The notes under the pieces were generated by a model. That model was given only the letters and a program-made list of their open reading frames with translations, was not told the DNA's origin and did no database searches. A program made the position numbers and the translations under genes. 15,277 nt of DNA from Bacteroidota bacterium (GTDB lineage Bacteria; Bacteroidota; Bacteroidia; Chitinophagales; Chitinophagaceae), in contig JAFAFV010000199.1 in NCBI GenBank assembly GCA_023423285.1, forward strand, positions 1 through 15,277. The letters are read 5' to 3'. Each line of letters opens with the position of its first letter. Positions within the stretch are counted from its first letter, which is position 1. Below, one piece after another: positions 13,837 to 15,277 of the stretch.

Positions 13837-15277
13837 ATGAAAAAGTTCCTACATTTTGTTGTTATCACATCTCTGATGATATTCTTCTCTGTTTCTATTA
13901 TATCCTGCAAGCGCGAGATAGATGGAGGTGGGACAAAAAATAATAACGACAAAAAAATTGGCTATCTCTTTTATTCTTCTTTTATTGATGAATACAATCC
14001 AAAGTTATTTGAAACCTTTGCGAAGTTTAAAGCTGAAGGTGTAACGGATTTGATCGTGGACCTTCGTTATAATCACGGAGGCTCCATAGGGGCGGCCACT
14101 TATCTGGCGTCTTTAATCGCTCCTAAAGCCGCAGTACAAAGCAAAGCTGTGTTTTCGCAATTAGATTTTAATGCCTATCTCAACAATGTGTATGGAGACG
14201 ACAGAGTTTATAAATTAGGTGAATTTAATCCCGCGTACAGTAATCCGCTCAATGCCAACCTCGACTTAAAAAATGTTTATATTATCGCTACAGATGATTC
14301 CTATTCTGCTGCAGAACTTCTGGCATTTTGCTTAAAACCACATATGAACGTTGTTCACGTAGGAAATGAAACAGGAGGCAAATTTACCGCATCATTTACC
14401 GTAACGCCTTTTGACAGCTATAAAGGGAAAGCAGTAGCTTTATATGACTCTACTAAACTTACCCTAAGTGAAAAAGACTCGTTGCGGAACTGGGGCATGC
14501 AACCGATTGTTGCCATATACTCTGATAAGAATAATAATAACTTCTCTAATCCCGGCAAATTGATTCCAAATGTGCCGGTAACCAGCCGTGAAAACGACAG
14601 GACTGCTTATAAGCCATTGGCTGATCCCACTGATTACATGATTGCTGTAGCCCTTTCAAAAATATCTAGTATTAGTGCTTCGACTGTAAGAACGCCATCC
14701 TTGCCTCGCAGCGTTAATGCTGCCCAACAGGCAAAATTGTATGTAGCAAAAGATGCGCTGCTGAGAGAATCTGTATTATGGACGCCACCTGTCAATGCCG
14801 CATCTTCTCAAACTAATATGGTTTCAGGATTAAATATCGTATCAGAATTTGCTTACGATGGGTTATCTGTATTTTACAAATGGTCAGATTATATGAAAAA
14901 TAAAATCCCGACGTCTGCAGATAATGATCCGGTTAAATATTTTGAAAGCCTGCTCTATCCTTTAGATACACAGAATGGATGGTCTTGGATAACCAACGAT
15001 GTGAGCGCGCTTTTGGCAGAGTTTTCGGGAGAGCCTGTAGACTTTGGCTGGGCATTTAACTTGCTTTGGGCAGACGCATCAAAATCCAGGATTGTAGGAA
15101 TTGTAAAATATGTTTACCCCCACACGCCTGCTTCTAACGCAGGATTAAAAAGAGGAGATATGGTTACTCAAATTAACGGAACCAACATTACAGATGTGGC
15201 AGGCGCAGCCGGAGATTATAGAAAGTTATTTGGTGGCGAAGCCATAAATGTGGCTGTAGAAAGTACTACCGGCAACA
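13837..15277 (+). CDS. S41-family protease lipoprotein with rearranged domain order (3' end cut by window)
   Basis: 480 codons are visible with no stop. A signal peptide ends in the lipobox S-I-I-S-C24, so it is a lipoprotein. Only 16 residues later the S41 catalytic core begins (41-188): GYLFYSSF, D75-L-R-Y-N-H-G-G, nucleophile S157 in YSAAEL and general base K182 in TGGK. They are 25 residues apart, as in Prc and CtpA. The core's C-terminal part runs to about 280. After a linker, residues about 309-410 resemble the N-terminal domain of Bacteroidota S41 lipoproteins (VFYKWSDYM, YFESLLYPLD, GWSWITND), followed by a PDZ domain from about 417 (PASNAGLKRGDMVTQING). The normal order is N-domain, PDZ, core. 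Such exported proteases cut C-terminal regions of substrates; the substrate here is unknown. Confidence 0.85.
   Translation, partial: MKKFLHFVVITSLMIFFSVSIISCKREIDGGGTKNNNDKKIGYLFYSSFIDEYNPKLFETFAKFKAEGVTDLIVDLRYNHGGSIGAATYLASLIAPKAAVQSKAVFSQLDFNAYLNNVYGDDRVYKLGEFNPAYSNPLNANLDLKNVYIIATDDSYSAAELLAFCLKPHMNVVHVGNETGGKFTASFTVTPFDSYKGKAVALYDSTKLTLSEKDSLRNWGMQPIVAIYSDKNNNNFSNPGKLIPNVPVTSRENDRTAYKPLADPTDYMIAVALSKISSISASTVRTPSLPRSVNAAQQAKLYVAKDALLRESVLWTPPVNAASSQTNMVSGLNIVSEFAYDGLSVFYKWSDYMKNKIPTSADNDPVKYFESLLYPLDTQNGWSWITNDVSALLAEFSGEPVDFGWAFNLLWADASKSRIVGIVKYVYPHTPASNAGLKRGDMVTQINGTNITDVAGAAGDYRKLFGGEAINVAVESTTGN

Noticed and set aside
13837..15277. S41 gene as a decayed or frameshifted pseudogene
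   Set aside because: The frame is open for 480 codons, the lipobox and Ser/Lys dyad with correct 25-residue spacing are intact, and the PDZ motif is well kept. The oddity is domain order, not decay.

Overview
The window looks like the chromosome of a Bacteroidota bacterium, most likely a member of the Chitinophagaceae or a near relative. That is inference from four things: the style of the proteins (a Crp/Fnr regulator with a GNACALSMLC segment, Bacteroidota-type S41 lipoproteins, a full-length single-chain glycine dehydrogenase), A-rich leaders in place of strong Shine-Dalgarno sites, candidate promoters of the TTG-N17-23-TAnnTTTG class, and AT-rich intergenic DNA. All genes but the last are on the minus strand, so they read from high to low coordinates.

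Region 1 (about 3-4613) is a sulfur/redox cluster. In order of transcription it has a Crp/Fnr-type regulator, a membrane-anchored TlpA-like thioredoxin, a small YgaP-like (DUF2892-type) membrane protein with a GCCGPSGC motif, a CoA-disulfide/persulfide reductase with a C-terminal rhodanese domain, a stand-alone rhodanese, and a Tll0287-like (DUF3365) haem-binding exported protein. A strong terminator separates the YgaP-like gene from the reductase. GTRAY-N4-RTYAC palindromes, which fit a Crp/Fnr dimer, lie 48-53 bases upstream of three of these genes. This suggests that the neighbouring regulator controls a small persulfide/thiol-handling regulon.

Region 2 (about 4670-8428) holds two housekeeping genes, pyrF (OMP decarboxylase) and gcvP (glycine decarboxylase P-protein). 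They are followed by about 320 bases without a gene that carry a candidate gcvP promoter and the sucD terminator.

Region 3 (8701-13753) is a tight four-gene unit: maeB (malic enzyme with a phosphotransacetylase-like domain), mlaE and mlaF (permease and ATPase of a phospholipid-transport ABC system) and sucD (succinyl-CoA synthetase alpha). The gaps are 12, 16 and 41 bases. A good promoter lies before maeB and a clear intrinsic terminator after sucD. It joins C4/TCA metabolism to outer-membrane lipid transport.

Region 4 (13837 to the window end, plus strand) is a 3'-truncated S41 protease lipoprotein with an unusual domain order. The catalytic core directly follows the lipobox. The helical N-terminal domain and PDZ domain, which normally precede the core, come after it. 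This is either a circular permutation or the front of a double-protease fusion, and it is the most unusual item in the window. No tRNA, rRNA, CRISPR array, insertion sequence or prophage gene was recognised.
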